This document shows, one piece after another, positions 10,855-21,459 of a stretch of 64,000 bases of DNA (positions are counted from its first letter, which is position 1; every line of letters starts with the position of its first letter). The DNA is from Bettongia penicillata ogilbyi. Taxonomy: Eukaryota > Chordata > Mammalia > Diprotodontia > Potoroidae. The stretch spans positions 1,142,182 through 1,206,181 of the forward strand of contig JAJHZJ010000808.1 of assembly GCA_023548195.1 (NCBI GenBank), given 5' to 3'. Made by a program: the position numbers and the translations under genes. The notes under the pieces are model-generated. The model worked only from the letters and a program-made list of their open reading frames with translations, did not search any database and was not told the origin of the DNA.

Positions 10855-11165
10855 TTTAGAACTAGAGGGGACCTTATTAAAGGGCATTTTAGTCCAATGT
10901 CCTCATTTTAGAGTTGAGGAAACTGAGGTCTAGAGAGTTCATAACTGGCTCAAAGTCTCAAGTTCATAGAATTATTGGAACTGGAAAAAACCCTAGCAGT
11001 CACCTATTCAGTGCTTCATTGTACAAATCAAATTATGGTCCAGAAAGTTTACATCATTTGCCCAGCTTCACAGAGATAGTAAGTCATAGAGCCAGGATTA
11101 TAAGCCTTAGCTACAATATAGGACTTCATCTCCTCCACACCTCCTTCTATCACATGGCCAGATTT
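10855..11165 (-). repeat. two adjacent MIR-type tails, antisense
   Basis: 'tagaactagaggggaccttattaaagggcattttagtccaatg...gaggaaactgaggtctagagag' is followed at 10965 by a second similar unit, 'atagaattattggaactggaaaaaaccctagcagtcacc...'. Both are the reverse complement of the MIR-type 3' half ending 'gttctaaatctatga'. Confidence 0.65.
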
Positions 11166-11214
11166 TTAATGGAGACCAGTTTAGAATGCTTGAACATTTT
11201 TCTTTAAAACTGGC

Positions 11215-11945
11215 AAGTTGACTATAGCTAAGGATTTCTTCTAATATATAATGAATGATTCTCAGTGAAAAATTCTAGGAACTAAATACCTGCTTTCACA
11301 ATTCTATGTGCCCTCTGGCAAAGTACTAGAAACCTGACTAACTTACATGAGCAATATTTTTTTTAAACAAATTATCCAAAAGTATTGGAAAACCCTAATG
11401 TATTTAGCTATTTGAAATAAAGCAGTAAGGAAAATCTAATCATATAGACCTTAATGACTTCTAGACTAGATTTGATGATGTCTTCAAATTATTATTTTGC
11501 CCTTGGGGAATAAAATTGTATTAATTCATCTTTTGTTATCAAAATAGAATTTAAACAGGTGAGAAATTATCTTTTCATAAGTCAGTGAATTACTTAGAAC
11601 ATACTGTAGCATGAGATGATTTTTATTTTAATAAACACTTCAAGAATATTTATTCTTCAAGAATATGTAATTTCATAAGTGCCAGACCTTAATAGTTCTT
11701 AGTAGACAGGCTTAGAGAGTTACTGTAGCAGAAAAGGTAATTACCCTGTAGCCAGTCAAGTGATGTGCCTCTCCAAAGTGACTCCATTGTCTTTGAACAA
11801 CAACTTGACTGCCCTATCATTGAGCCTACACTCATAGCCTTTCAAACTTGACTCTGTCCTGTTAGAATTATGTTAGCTTATGATTACATATCCAAAATAG
11901 CACTAGCCTACAAGCTAGGTGACTGACTCTCTAGCCCAAACTTTG
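11215..11945. other. repeat-free complex stretch, possible conserved non-coding DNA
   Basis: About 730 bp of high-complexity AT-rich text with no recognised repeat or coding frame. Two TTCAAGAA boxes lie 16 bp apart (11638-11665). Function is inference only. Confidence 0.25.
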
Positions 11946-11949
11946 CTAC

Positions 11950-12070
11950 AAGTTAGCATATAATTTGGGGAACTGAGACTCTCTGGGCTTTAATTTTCTC
12001 ATCTGTAAAGTGGGTTTACTAGAATAGATAATCTCTAATATTTTTCTCTAATATTTTGTGATCTTATACC
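11950..12070 (+). repeat. MIR 3' fragment
   Basis: 'ggaactgagactctctgggctttaattttctcatctgtaaagtggg' and 'ttttgtgatctta' match the MIR 3' half. Confidence 0.55.
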
Positions 12071-12079
12071 TCCCAAGTC

Positions 12080-13970
12080 CTTTGGATCATTAACTGAAAT
12101 GATTTTTAACTAGAAATACTTTCCCCCTCGAACACAAGGAATAAGGTTGGAGTTGGGGAGGGAGGGTAGGGGAGACAGAGAGAGGGAGAGAAGCAAGGAT
12201 GCCAAACAGGAATGGTATAGAGGATATTCCAGAGTGGGGAGGGAGGAAACAACAGGAAGGGTAGCACCAGAGAGGATACTGGGTATGTAGGTGCATTGAC
12301 ATTGGACAAGGAAGCAATCCATCCCCCACAAAGCCTAGCTCCCACCCCCTCAGGATCTGAGGGAGAAGGGGAATGGACACAATGGAGAGAAAATCATGAG
12401 ATGGCTAACCAGGGTCAGGAAAGGAATCAGCAGGCTATAAAAGAAAGTGACATTCAAGGAGGAACCTGCCCTATTGTTGGGTGAGGTAGGAATCCTAGTA
12501 GGATTCCCCTTGCTGTGCTTGAGCTCAGTAGGAGAATCTGGTTTTGTGCTATATAGAAAAGGATTTCTATAGATACTTTGTGCCTCCAATTTGATTCACT
12601 ATGTGTTCCATGGGTCCCCAGAGCAAAGTTTGGGTACCCTATGTTGTGGCAGGGACCTAGCAGAATTTTGCACAATTAAACCTTTTCTATAAATGTGGAT
12701 CCAGAATTGAAGTAAGAAGCAGAATCCTCCCAGAAAACAGAGATTAGTAGCCCAGGCCCTAAAACCTAGAGCTGGTTTATAAGCACCAAGTCAAATTGTG
12801 TTGATTTCAGGAGTAAGAGTGAGGGGGTGACTTCCAGTTGACCCCAAGTCCTAAGTCCTGTCAGAGCTGTCTCTCCACATGGTCTCAGACCCTTGGTAGG
12901 GACCAAATTTCCTTCTGAGATGAGAAGCCTGATTTTCCAGTTTCTTTTTGTTCTCTTTAGTATTTTGGGTTGGAAAAGGCCATTTCAGCACCGAAAGGCA
13001 CTTCATAAGTTCTAAGCAAGAGGTAATCTCTGATAAACTCTATAAAGTGTTCTTTGTTTACTAAGTCTGCATAACTCTGTATTTGGGGTAATTATGATTT
13101 TTGCCTGTATGTGTGGTACAGTATAAGATCTATGCCGTGTTGACAGCTTTGAGATTTTTTTCCTGTATGACACTGGCGAAGCAAGTAAAATGATGAGGCT
13201 TCAGAACCCCAGAACCCCAGAGAACCATTCTGTATTGAGAACATAGACAATGTGTTCAAAATACATCCCACCTGATTAGCCAAGGATGGCAAAAGTTTAA
13301 AAGGGAGCGAGGGTGATAGAGGATTGACCCAGTCTTAGGAGCAGGCACAAGGGACCCACATGGATGTTTAGTGAGCCTGCTTCTGAAGATTGGTGATGAC
13401 ACAGAATGGAGGGGCCCAGCTCTCCCATTTAAAGCATATATTTCACTGACTCTTACCCTTCTACTTACTACATAGTGAAGAAAAGGTCTTTTGGGTTGAC
13501 TGCTGAACCAGAAACAAGAGTGCAGACAAAAGTTCCCAATGGAAAAACTCTCCTTTCTTTCCTGTTGGCCACAATATCTCAGCTGCCTAGTAGATCTGCT
13601 ATGGGGCTATGTCAGGCAGATTGCTACTCACAGCTTTTATATCACACTTAGTTCAAATGCCAGCAAATTGTTGTGGACTCCCATCACTGGACTTCTGTTT
13701 CTCTGGCCTTTTGAAGTTTCACAAGGCCCTGAAATAAAGGAAAGAAGACATATAGGAGGCTGCCCCGTTTCAGACATGGCCATGTACCCAAGTGTGGCCC
13801 AGTGTGGAGGATGGGGAAGTAAAGGGGAAAGGGTGAGCCCCACACTGTCTCTCTGGAGCTTAGAGAGTCATCCTTGCTCCTCAGGGCCAGCAAGAAAGAA
13901 CAAGGTTCAGGTAAGCTCCAAACAAGTGTGGGGCTCCCAACTTTGGGTCATTACTCAGGGTTTCTAGGCC
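12080..13970. other. unassigned 1.9-kb stretch, purine-rich at left
   Basis: 12,150-12,270 is GGGA/GAGA-rich on +. The rest is complex and shows no recognised repeat. It holds a 142-codon frame (13539-13967) without known domains, containing CAG/GTAAGC at 13908-13916, a good match to a splice donor. The gene status is unproven. A perfect inverted repeat lies at 12489-12507. Confidence 0.3.
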
Positions 13971-13974
13971 AGCT

Positions 13975-14017
13975 AAACACCAACATGCAAACAAATATAT
14001 ACAAAGTAAGCTACAGT
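13975..14017 (-). repeat. L2 3' end, antisense, left part
   Basis: 'caacatgcaaacaaatatatacaaagtaagcta' continues at 14289 with 'aggaaataattaaaagaaggaaggtactag'. Together they form one L2-tail copy (reverse complement) split by the SINE at 14029-14277. Confidence 0.6.
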
Positions 14018-14288
14018 ACAGGATAAATTAGTTGTCATTCGGTCATTTCAGTCACGTTCTACTCTTTGTGACCCCATTTAGGAATTTTTTTTGGCAAATA
14101 TACTGGAGTAGTTTGCCATTTCCTTCTCCAGCTCATTTTACAAATGAGGAAACTGAGACAAACAAGGTTAAGTGACTTGCCCAGGGTTATACAATTAGCA
14201 TCTGAGATCAGATTTTAACTCAGGTCTTCCTGACTCTAGGTTTGGCACTCTATCTACTGTAACATCTAGCTGTCCTCACAGGATAAAT
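14018..14288 (-). repeat. marsupial tRNA-derived SINE with 11-bp target-site duplications
   Basis: The direct repeat ACAGGATAAAT lies at 14018-14028 and 14278-14288. Between them (14029-14277) the minus strand reads from 'ggacagctagatgttacagtagatagag' through 'ctggg-caagtcacttaacc...cctcatttgtaaaatgagctggagaaggaaatggcaaac' to '...gtgactgaaatgaccgaatgacaac'. The perfect duplications fix the boundaries and show insertion into an older L2. Confidence 0.9.
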
Positions 14289-14345
14289 AGGAAATAATTA
14301 AAAGAAGGAAGGTACTAGAATGAAAAGAGGGTACAGAAGATTTCC
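14289..14345 (-). repeat. L2 3' end, antisense, right part
   Basis: Right half of the split L2 copy ('aggaaataattaaaagaagg...agatttcctgtagaag'). Confidence 0.55.
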
Positions 14346-14640
14346 TGTAGAAGTAATAGAGTACTATTGTGCCATAAAAAATGACAAAAGGGAAAGTTCC
14401 AGAGAAAGACTCATATGAACTGGAGCAGAGTAGACCCAAGAGAACAATTTATAGAATTGTGCAACTTTAAAAGACTTAAGATCTCTCATCAATGCAGTGA
14501 CTCCCGAGGACCAGTGGTGAAGAATGTTGTACAGAATGAAGTACAAAGACTTCTTTTTTTCCAGTAAAGTGAAGAGAAAGAAAATATATTTTTTTTAATT
14601 TGGAAAAAATAAAATTCCATTAAAAATATAGTACTTTCAA
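14346..14640 (+). repeat. L1 LINE 3' end fragment
   Basis: 'gtactattgtgccataaaaaatgac', 'gggaaagttccagagaaagactcatatgaactggagcagagtagacccaagagaacaatttatag', 'cagtgactcccgaggaccagtggtgaagaatg' matches the marsupial L1 ORF2 terminus and 3' UTR. Confidence 0.6.
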
Positions 14641-14719
14641 TTATGAATTTATTATAAGATCAGTTCTCCATATATTTCTGTTTGCTTAGGTCAGATGTGG
14701 ACACGTCAAGAAGGTAGCC

Positions 14720-14950
14720 TGGTGCAATATTAGACATGTGCCATGAAGACCTACCAATAGCAGATAAGTGTCACATTCTGTAGCGATGCTTGCAGGGAGA
14801 ACCATGACTATTTATACAAGTCCTTGGGAAAGGGCCACTCATTAGTGGTCTTGATTTTCCTATGTACTCTGCTAAGAGCATTGTTTATATTTTTGGTTTT
14901 TATTTTGTTTTTTCACCTGAAAATAAACTTTTTTTCCTTTAAAAAAAAAA
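14720..14950 (+). pseudogene. probable 5'-truncated processed retrocopy (parent unknown)
   Basis: Otherwise unique sequence ends in AATAAA (14923-14928), a short U-rich stretch and an A-run (14940-14951), as expected of a polyadenylated transcript. The A-run is followed by 'aggaagatagcc' (14951-14962). A similar 12-mer, 'aagaaggtagcc' (14708-14719), stands at the left edge (10 of 12 match), an imperfect target duplication. I do not recognise the parent. It resembles a 3' UTR and has no open frame. Confidence 0.45.
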
Positions 14951-15039
14951 AGGAAGATAGCCAAGCTAGATGAAGATTCAGGAACTAGATCTCCAGGGTC
15001 CCTGGCTTAGGTTTCTAGGAAGGGACTTCAGATGAGAGA

Positions 15040-15300
15040 GGGAGCTTTTTCACTTACTAATAGCTAATGCTTGTAAAACATTTTAAGATTGGCAAAATAG
15101 TTTACGCATCTTATCTCATTTTATCTGCAGCACTCCTCTGAAATGGGCACTGCTATAATCCTGATTTTTCAGATGAAGAATCTGAGACTGGGAGAGATTA
15201 ATTATCTCACCCAGGCTCATGTAGCTAATGAATGTCGGAGGCAGGATTTGAACTTCCATCATCCAGACTCCGAATCTCTATCCACTTAGGCTTCTTCATT
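15040..15300 (-). repeat. MIR SINE, antisense, long copy
   Basis: 'tagctaatgcttgtaaaacattttaagattggc', 'tctcattttatctgcagcactcctctgaaatgggcactgctata', 'gatgaagaatctgagactgggagagatta', 'aatgtcggaggcaggatttgaacttcc' is almost a complete reverse-complement MIR/CORE-SINE. Confidence 0.8.
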
Positions 15301-15655
15301 GGCTCATAGCATTTAATCAAAATAATCAAAAAAGTATTTAATCAAAAAACTAGATTCTAATTTTGATTTCCTGGGATAATTTTGTTCATTTTAGATTGAG
15401 ATTATAACTAAGATTTGAAATAGTTCTCATTGTTCCTAAGCTGATTTTTAGTTCCAAAGTAGAGAAAATAAAGTATTTCATTAGTTACACAAAATCATTT
15501 AAAAAAATAAAAGTAACAGAAATCCTTTCTTATCTAATTATACCCATATGTCCTGGTTTTGAAACTGAATTAGCAAACCCATAAACATATATGAAGAACA
15601 TATAGCCTCTAGATTTATTCTCTCGACTCATATGCACACTATAAGGTCAAGTCTA
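15301..15655. other. unassigned AT-rich sequence
   Basis: No gene or confident repeat seen. 'taatcaaaataatcaaaaaagtatttaatcaaaaaac' is a local TAATCAAAA reiteration. Confidence 0.35.
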
Positions 15656-15741
15656 CAAAACCTGGCTGGCTACATCTCAAGGTTCTGCCTTGAAAGGCAG
15701 TGGAGATTCTAATACTATGGGTTCAAGCCCCCATCTGGTAT
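15656..15741 (+). pseudogene. tRNA-Ser(TGA)-like fossil
   Basis: A serine-tRNA-like order is visible: 'TGGCTGGCTACATCTCAAGG' (A-box and D-arm-like), CTTGAAA anticodon-type loop flanked by 'ttctgc' and 'ggcagtgg', a long variable-arm-sized stretch, then a T arm with ATGGG and CCCAT pairing around 'ttcaagcc' (one base more than a normal T loop). The acceptor ends do not pair, so it cannot be functional. A chance match or a tRNA-derived SINE head is possible. Confidence 0.3.
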
Positions 15742-16460
15742 ATTCTCCCCAAATATCCATTGATCACTGAATCTGGACACACTCTCTCCTCTTCCCTTTG
15801 GTCCATGGGCAAAGGAGCTCAAGTTTAAAGTGATTTGCTACAAAACATGTTTTCTATCAAGTTCACTTCTAGGTGTGACATAGCTGTTAGCCAAGTCACT
15901 CCCTTGGTACCGGCACATGGTGCTTTCTCAGGCATGGGGTCAATTCACTGCTCATTTGGGTTAAGCAGGTCATTTCCTGGGCTCACTCTTCCCCAGGCTT
16001 GGCTATTGGCAAACTCTGCTATGGTTTCCAGTTCCTGAGCTTTTAGTGACTTTTCCAACCATATGAAGCTCACACAGTCATGACCATCTTTGACACTCCT
16101 TTCCTTGAGATCAAGTAAGGCAAAAAGGCAAAGAAATGGAGGTGTGGTATGAGAAGCCAGGTCCCTCCCCCACCTAGGGACTCAGGGGTCTTCTTCCTCT
16201 TCTTCACTTGCAAGTCTCCAGGGATAGAGAAATTTTATCTTTTGTATGCATACTCAGGTCCCCCTTAGCAACCAGTTCAAAAGGCTTTCCTTCACCTGGA
16301 AACAGTCATTGAATACCCATGCATATTCTGACTTGGGGTAGGTCCCTCAGTTATGCATATGGATTTCTGGAAACAGCGTCCCCTGGCATTCTTTCATGGA
16401 AGAGCAACAGAAAAGACATTGTGCATGTTCCAAGGACTGCCCTTCCACTGGCCAATCCCC
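15742..16460. other. unassigned, slightly GC-richer sequence
   Basis: Complex non-repetitive text with no coding frame I can support. It could be part of an unrecognised old retroelement. Confidence 0.35.
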
Positions 16461-16462
16461 TG

Positions 16463-16550
16463 TTATACATATATGTATATGTTATAAAAATACTTGCTTA
16501 TATACACATGTGTACATGCATGCATACATGTATGTATATACATAGAAGCC
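16463..16550. repeat. TATG/CATA microsatellite
   Basis: Degenerate 'tacatatatgtatatg...acatgtgtacatgcatgcatacatgtatgtatataca'. Confidence 0.7.
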
Positions 16551-16869
16551 TACTGATTAATAAATGTGTTATTTTTCCACAGTAATCCTCTAGGTAAGTT
16601 AAAGCTCTAATATTTCAGTTGTGGCAATTAAGCAAAAAAGTCTCTAGTTACTCAAGGTGACTAAGGTCTATCAAAACAGAACAAAATTTAATCTTAGTTG
16701 ATTTACCTGAAGCCTTATGATCCACCAAGATAAATGCTCTTAAAATACATAATATGAAATTTATCAGTCTTTATCAAAAGGCTTGGCACTGAATGGCATT
16801 AGCTGGTTTCTTTAAGCTTGGTATATCTTTGGCAAGAGCATGCTTCCTAGAACGTGGAAAATCTCTCTT

Positions 16870-16965
16870 TGCCAACATGCCTCAATCTTCACACCTGTAA
16901 AATGACAGGGTTGTCCTACATGATCTCCAAAGTCCCTGGCAGATCTAACATTCTGTATAGGAAAC
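16870..16965 (+). repeat. MIR 3' fragment
   Basis: 'catgcctcaatcttcacacctgtaaaatgacagggttgtcctacatgatctccaaagtccctggcagatctaacattctg' is the MIR-type 3' half. Confidence 0.6.
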
Positions 16966-17309
16966 TATGTTTACCCAAGATGTGCATTCAACCTGGGATG
17001 AAAGTGATACAAAAATAACTCTCAAATTAAAAATGTCTCATCTCCACAAGAAAATCCTTCCCAGAACCATCTGAGTACAATAAGTGAATTTTCTTTCAAG
17101 AATTTTCTCCATTTCATTTGTTCAGGATAGGTACTGAAGACCTTGGAATAATCCTCTCTGAGAACTGATTCTCCTAGGAAGACTCTATGCATACTCAGAA
17201 TAATCTGTCTAATGTAAGATAGGTGCAAAACACTGGTAAATCATGTGTGCAAATCATGTACCATGAGAAAAGTACTACCTTTTAACTCAATTACTCAACA
17301 GTACAGTTG

Positions 17310-17380
17310 AACTCAGTTTCCTCCTTTGTAAAATGAAGCAATTGAACTGGATGATCATTGAGCTGAAAGGTTCCTTACAG
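17310..17380 (+). repeat. MIR 3' fragment
   Basis: 'aactcagtttcctcctttgtaaaatgaagcaattgaactggatgatc' is the MIR CORE and tail. Confidence 0.6.
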
Positions 17381-17525
17381 GCATTTGATTTACGGATGAG
17401 GGAATTGAGATCCCAGGAGGAAAAATTCTATTCACATAAGAAGCAAATGGAAAACTGAGATTTCAGTCCAGGCCTTCTGATTACAAATCCTGTGCTCTCT
17501 CCACTACCTCACATTACCGTTGATC
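17381..17525 (-). repeat. MIR fragment, antisense
   Basis: 'ggatgagggaattgagatcccaggagg', 'aactgagatttcagtccaggccttctgattacaaatcctgtgctctctccactac' is reverse-complement MIR, head to tail with the preceding sense fragment. Confidence 0.6.
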
Positions 17526-17529
17526 TCTA

Positions 17530-18955
17530 AAGACCCCTTGAGCTTAAAATTCTATGGCTGAATTGTATGAGCTGTCAGTTCCCTAGTCACCCATGTCCTC
17601 AAATTCACAGGCTGTGACTTAGCAGATTTTCAAGGATAATCTTGCTCACAAGTTCAACAAATTTCTCTTTAAAAAAATTATTTGGGAAAATCCATTTCTA
17701 GCCCCAAGCATACAAGAAAACTTCTTTTTAAGAGATCATTTTTGAACAGGACATAAGTAAGTTTAACCTAATAATTTGGAAACAATGTTCTAGTTCTTCC
17801 AGGTGTAGAAGCTGTTGAAGCCTATATACATCCTGGAGGAATATGACCCCAAAGCAGTGAATACTGGCACCATTTTAAAAAACAAAGCACCATTTATTTT
17901 GAGTTGTTTAAACTGGTCTTTCCACCATTTCCAGCATTTTGTTTTCTTTCTAACTTATTAATAGCATTTGCTTCTAGGATGTGACCTTGCATACTGATCA
18001 TGAGCCTGGAGCAAATTTCTATAGCCAAGATATAAACCTCTGAAAATAATGGGTTATAATGGGAATGTTGACATGTTCTCCTTGTATCCAGCCTTGTGAG
18101 CTACTTTACTATAATAACAGACTCCACATGTCATATTTTATTGTGCAATCTTGCTTGATAAGTTGGCTGAACAGACTGAGGCCAATTCTTCTTTAGGGGA
18201 AAAAATGGATTAATTATTTGGCTTAAATCCATCAAAATAAGGCTGGCCCTTAAAGGAACAAACACTTCCTAAAGCTTTGGAGTATTTTTTCAATAAGGAA
18301 CTAAAATCCTTGTAAATATAACTTAGATAAGTAATCAGTTTCTTTACACTTAAGTTTGCTCATGATAGAAATGCCTAACATTTGTAATACACCCTCTAAA
18401 AAGCATTGTTCCATATTATGCTCTCAATTCAGTACTTCAGGAGTTTGCAATTTCCCACATGTGGGTGTTCCCACCATCAAGGCCCTACCTCCACTCTTCT
18501 ACAACTTACGTTTTGAGAGTTGTCAGGGACAAAAATTCATCCACTGTACTTGACATGGTGAGAAAATTCTCTGAACCTAGTGAGACAGGTTCTCAACTGA
18601 TGGACACGCAGTCTATCTCCAGGTCCATACTTGCGCCTTCCCAATTTGGTCAAGACATACCCCAGTTTGTCATGTTTTGGGATATCTATTGGGAACCTAG
18701 TTTACCACCATGAGACAGCATCACAGTCACATTCTAATGGAAGGTCATGGTATAGGGGGAAAAAAATTGTCTATGCAATAGAATACATCCTGTTCCAAAA
18801 GCAGAGCTGATTGAAATCCTACCTCTTCTGTGAAGCACCTCAGCTCACAGTGATTTCCTCTTCTACTGATGTCCCCTAGCACTCATTTTTCATACCCTTC
18901 GTTTTGCTGCTACCTATAGTATACCTTTTATTAGGAGTTATCCTCTCATACGGGA
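17530..18955. other. unassigned sequence, possible conserved part at 17,960-18,330
   Basis: No repeat or gene recognised. The subregion 17,960-18,330 is high-complexity with TAAT and TTGATA-type motifs. The 65- and 84-codon frames near 18,356-18,713 have no recognised domain. Confidence 0.3.
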
Positions 18956-18959
18956 CATT

Positions 18960-19150
18960 GCCACGGTGTAGCAGAGTCAAAAGGATTGAAGTTCTAATTC
19001 CAAATCCTATATTTACAAACTGTATGTAACCCTGAGAAAGTCACCTAACTCCCCTGGGCCTTAATTCTTAACCTGAAAAATGCAGAGTAGGGCTCAGACT
19101 TCATAAGATCTAAGATCTCTTTCAGAGAGTACTCTTTGTAATTCTTTGCA
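18960..19150 (+). repeat. MIR SINE
   Basis: 'acggtgtagcagagtcaaaaggattgaagttctaatt', 'aaccctgagaaagtcacctaactcccctgggccttaattcttaacctg', 'cataagatctaagatctctttcag' follows MIR order. Confidence 0.65.
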
Positions 19151-19310
19151 AATCTCTCTGACTTATTATCCCAAAGAGACTTTAAGACTCTTTAGGACAG
19201 AAACTATATTTTGTGCTTCTCAGTACCACCTTCCCTGGTGCCTTGTGCATAGAAGTATCTTGTACATAAATATTTGCTGACTTATTTACTAAATCTTTCC
19301 AGCCAAAGCT
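19151..19310 (+). repeat. L2-type 3' tail
   Basis: 'aggacagaaactatattttgtgcttctcag', 'ccttgtgcatagaagtatcttgtacataaatatttgctgac' is a decayed L2 tail. Confidence 0.5.
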
Positions 19311-19337
19311 AGCCTTTCTTCCTATGATGACATGCTA

Positions 19338-19404
19338 CCTACACACATACAAACACACACACATACACACATTTAGATGTACATACATGCAAGCATACAT
19401 ACAT
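19338..19404. repeat. CA/CATA microsatellite
   Basis: 'acctacacacatacaaacacacacacatacacacattt' followed by 'acatacatgcaagcatacatacat'. Confidence 0.75.
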
Positions 19405-19889
19405 TTTCCCTGTATAGGGCATGTTTGTGTGTGTTCCCTATACAGGGAATTGGTCAAAGGGGGCCTAGTCCTCACAGCTTGCACAGAATGCCCTTCCTGC
19501 CGCCAATACATGGATAAATATTTGCTGATCCTGCTTCCAGAGTTCCAGAAAGGCATAACTGAGGACCTTACCCTGCTTCTTATTCGGACTCTAGCTTGCT
19601 AATTACTTAGTCATTTGTCTGTACAAAGGAAAAGTAGGATCTAGAATATCCACCCCAAATAAAGAATAGATAGCAGTAAATAATTCAGTTTACAGACCAA
19701 TTATTTTGAAGCAAAAACTAAAGCAATAGTCAGTTGTAGGCATGCCATTGCGTTTAAGGTACCATTCCTACTCTCATTCTTCATGCAAGTCAGTTAAAAC
19801 AACTGAACGTTAGTGGGAAGGCACCACCTAGATTTTATTCATTCATTTTCTTTAGCCAACTTTAGAAATATATTGTCCCTACTGGTGCC

Positions 19890-20125
19890 AAATCCAGGCA
19901 GCATGCTGGAAAGAGCACTGAAATTGGTATCAAAAAAGCCAGGGTCAAATTCTGGGTCTGATACCTATAGCCAAATGACTTTGATTGGGAAAATACTTTA
20001 ACCTTTCAGAGCTGAAGTCTCCTCATCTGTAAACTAAGGGTAATAATACATATTCTGCCTACTTCACAGAGCTATTGGGAAGAAAACACTTTATAAATCA
20101 TAAAGCATTATATTATTGTGTTATT
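19890..20125 (+). repeat. MIR SINE, near full length
   Basis: 'agcatgctggaaagagcactgaaattgg', 'ttctgggtctgatacctatagccaaatgactttg', 'gaagtctcctcatctgtaaactaagggtaataata', 'acttcacagagctattggg' follows the full MIR order. Confidence 0.7.
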
Positions 20126-20129
20126 ATTA

Positions 20130-21160
20130 TATGTCACTAAAGGAAAAAACATTCCTCCCTTACCCTCTCCTATTTTTCTATCAACTAAGATATTGAGTTT
20201 ATTGATAGATTCTTGGTTTTTCTTCTATATTGACTAATAGTCTTCTATCTATAATTAATATACTTCTATCTTAATCAATAAGTTAGCCTGTACAAATTTC
20301 TAGCTTAGAAGAAGACATTTTCTCAGGAATGAGCCTAAAACTCCAGAAGTTATCTAAACATTCCTTGAGTGATGGGATCATCCCATGTGTGATACACAGG
20401 AATACGATAATGGTCAGAATTCTTTCCCCTATCACATTATCAAGTCAAGGTGTTCTGGGAAGGACCCAAAAGATCACAATAGGCCAAGGCCAACCTCTAA
20501 TTATGGCAAATACCCAATACAAGCTACAGCAAGTTTTGGGTTACTTAATCAGATTTCTTATTGGTAATCCTATAAAATACCAACAAGGATAAGAAAATAC
20601 AAGGAACAGCTTAGTTTCAGTAAAATTTGTTGGAAAAGAAAATTGCTTTAAAGACTGCTTGGTAGAATGATTGTCTGAGATTGATTAGGTTTTATGTGGA
20701 AGTAGTAGGTTAACGACAGCTGTTGAGTGCGATGCAGAGGAGGAAAGAATGGATAAGAGTTTCTTATCCTGTGTTTTAGCTATACAAGCCATGGTGCCTT
20801 CCTTTAAGATCCTCAGCAGCCATCCTTGGATAGGGAAAGGTGATCAAGTTTTCCTTTCAAGCTGGATAATATGGAAATTTCACCTTCGATTAAAAGGGTC
20901 TTTTGTCTCAAGTCGCTACCCACCTGCTATATTCAAGCTTACTTTCATTCTACTTTTCTCAGTCTGTCCAAATTTGCTCAGTACCTTCACTTCCAAAAAT
21001 CATTTTGAGTAGATAGACTGCTGACAGCAATGGGTGGGTAGGGTGGTATATAGCTTATACAGGTCCCCTTTGAGTTACTCAAAAATGCTTTCTCCTTTAT
21101 GCCTTTATATAATCTCAGAACCCAGAGTCAACAGCCAAAGGTTGATGCTTGTTCCATGGC
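20130..21160. other. unassigned sequence
   Basis: AT-rich with no recognised gene. 20,620-20,700 is similar to 22,544-22,616, suggesting an unnamed old dispersed repeat. Confidence 0.3.
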
Positions 21161-21164
21161 TCTA

Positions 21165-21300
21165 CATAGAATCACGGGATCTAAGATGGAAAAATTCTCC
21201 TAGGATCTTACACTTGGAACTGGGAGGGAGATTAGAGGCCATCTCATCTCATCCAATTTCTACCAAAAATATGTTCATGTCCTCCGCTACTCAAGTATAA
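21165..21300 (-). repeat. MIR-type tail, antisense
   Basis: 'atagaatcacgggatctaagatgg' and 'acacttggaactgggagggagattagaggccatctcatctcatcc' is the same reverse-complement tail type as 10,855-11,165. Confidence 0.55.
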
Positions 21301-21455
21301 ATTCTTCTCTGCTTGTATGTTGCATCTTTCTAGTATAATGTAAGTTCCTCGGTGATAAGGGACTGCTTTTTATTTTCTCTTTGGTCCCTAGCACTTAAAA
21401 TGGTGCATTACATGTAGTAAGCACTTAAGAATTGTTTGTTGAGTTGGATTGCATT
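21301..21455 (+). repeat. L2-type 3' tail
   Basis: 'gtataatgtaagttcctcggtgataagggactgctttttattttctctttggtccctagcacttaaaatgg...gtaagcacttaagaattgtttgttgagttgg' is a clear L2 tail. Confidence 0.75.
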
Positions 21456-21459
21456 TTAA

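Noticed and set aside
12080..13350. Possible LTR or endogenous retrovirus
   Set aside because: No paired direct repeats, primer-binding site or polypurine tract next to a TG...CA terminus could be found, and no retroviral gene remnants are visible.
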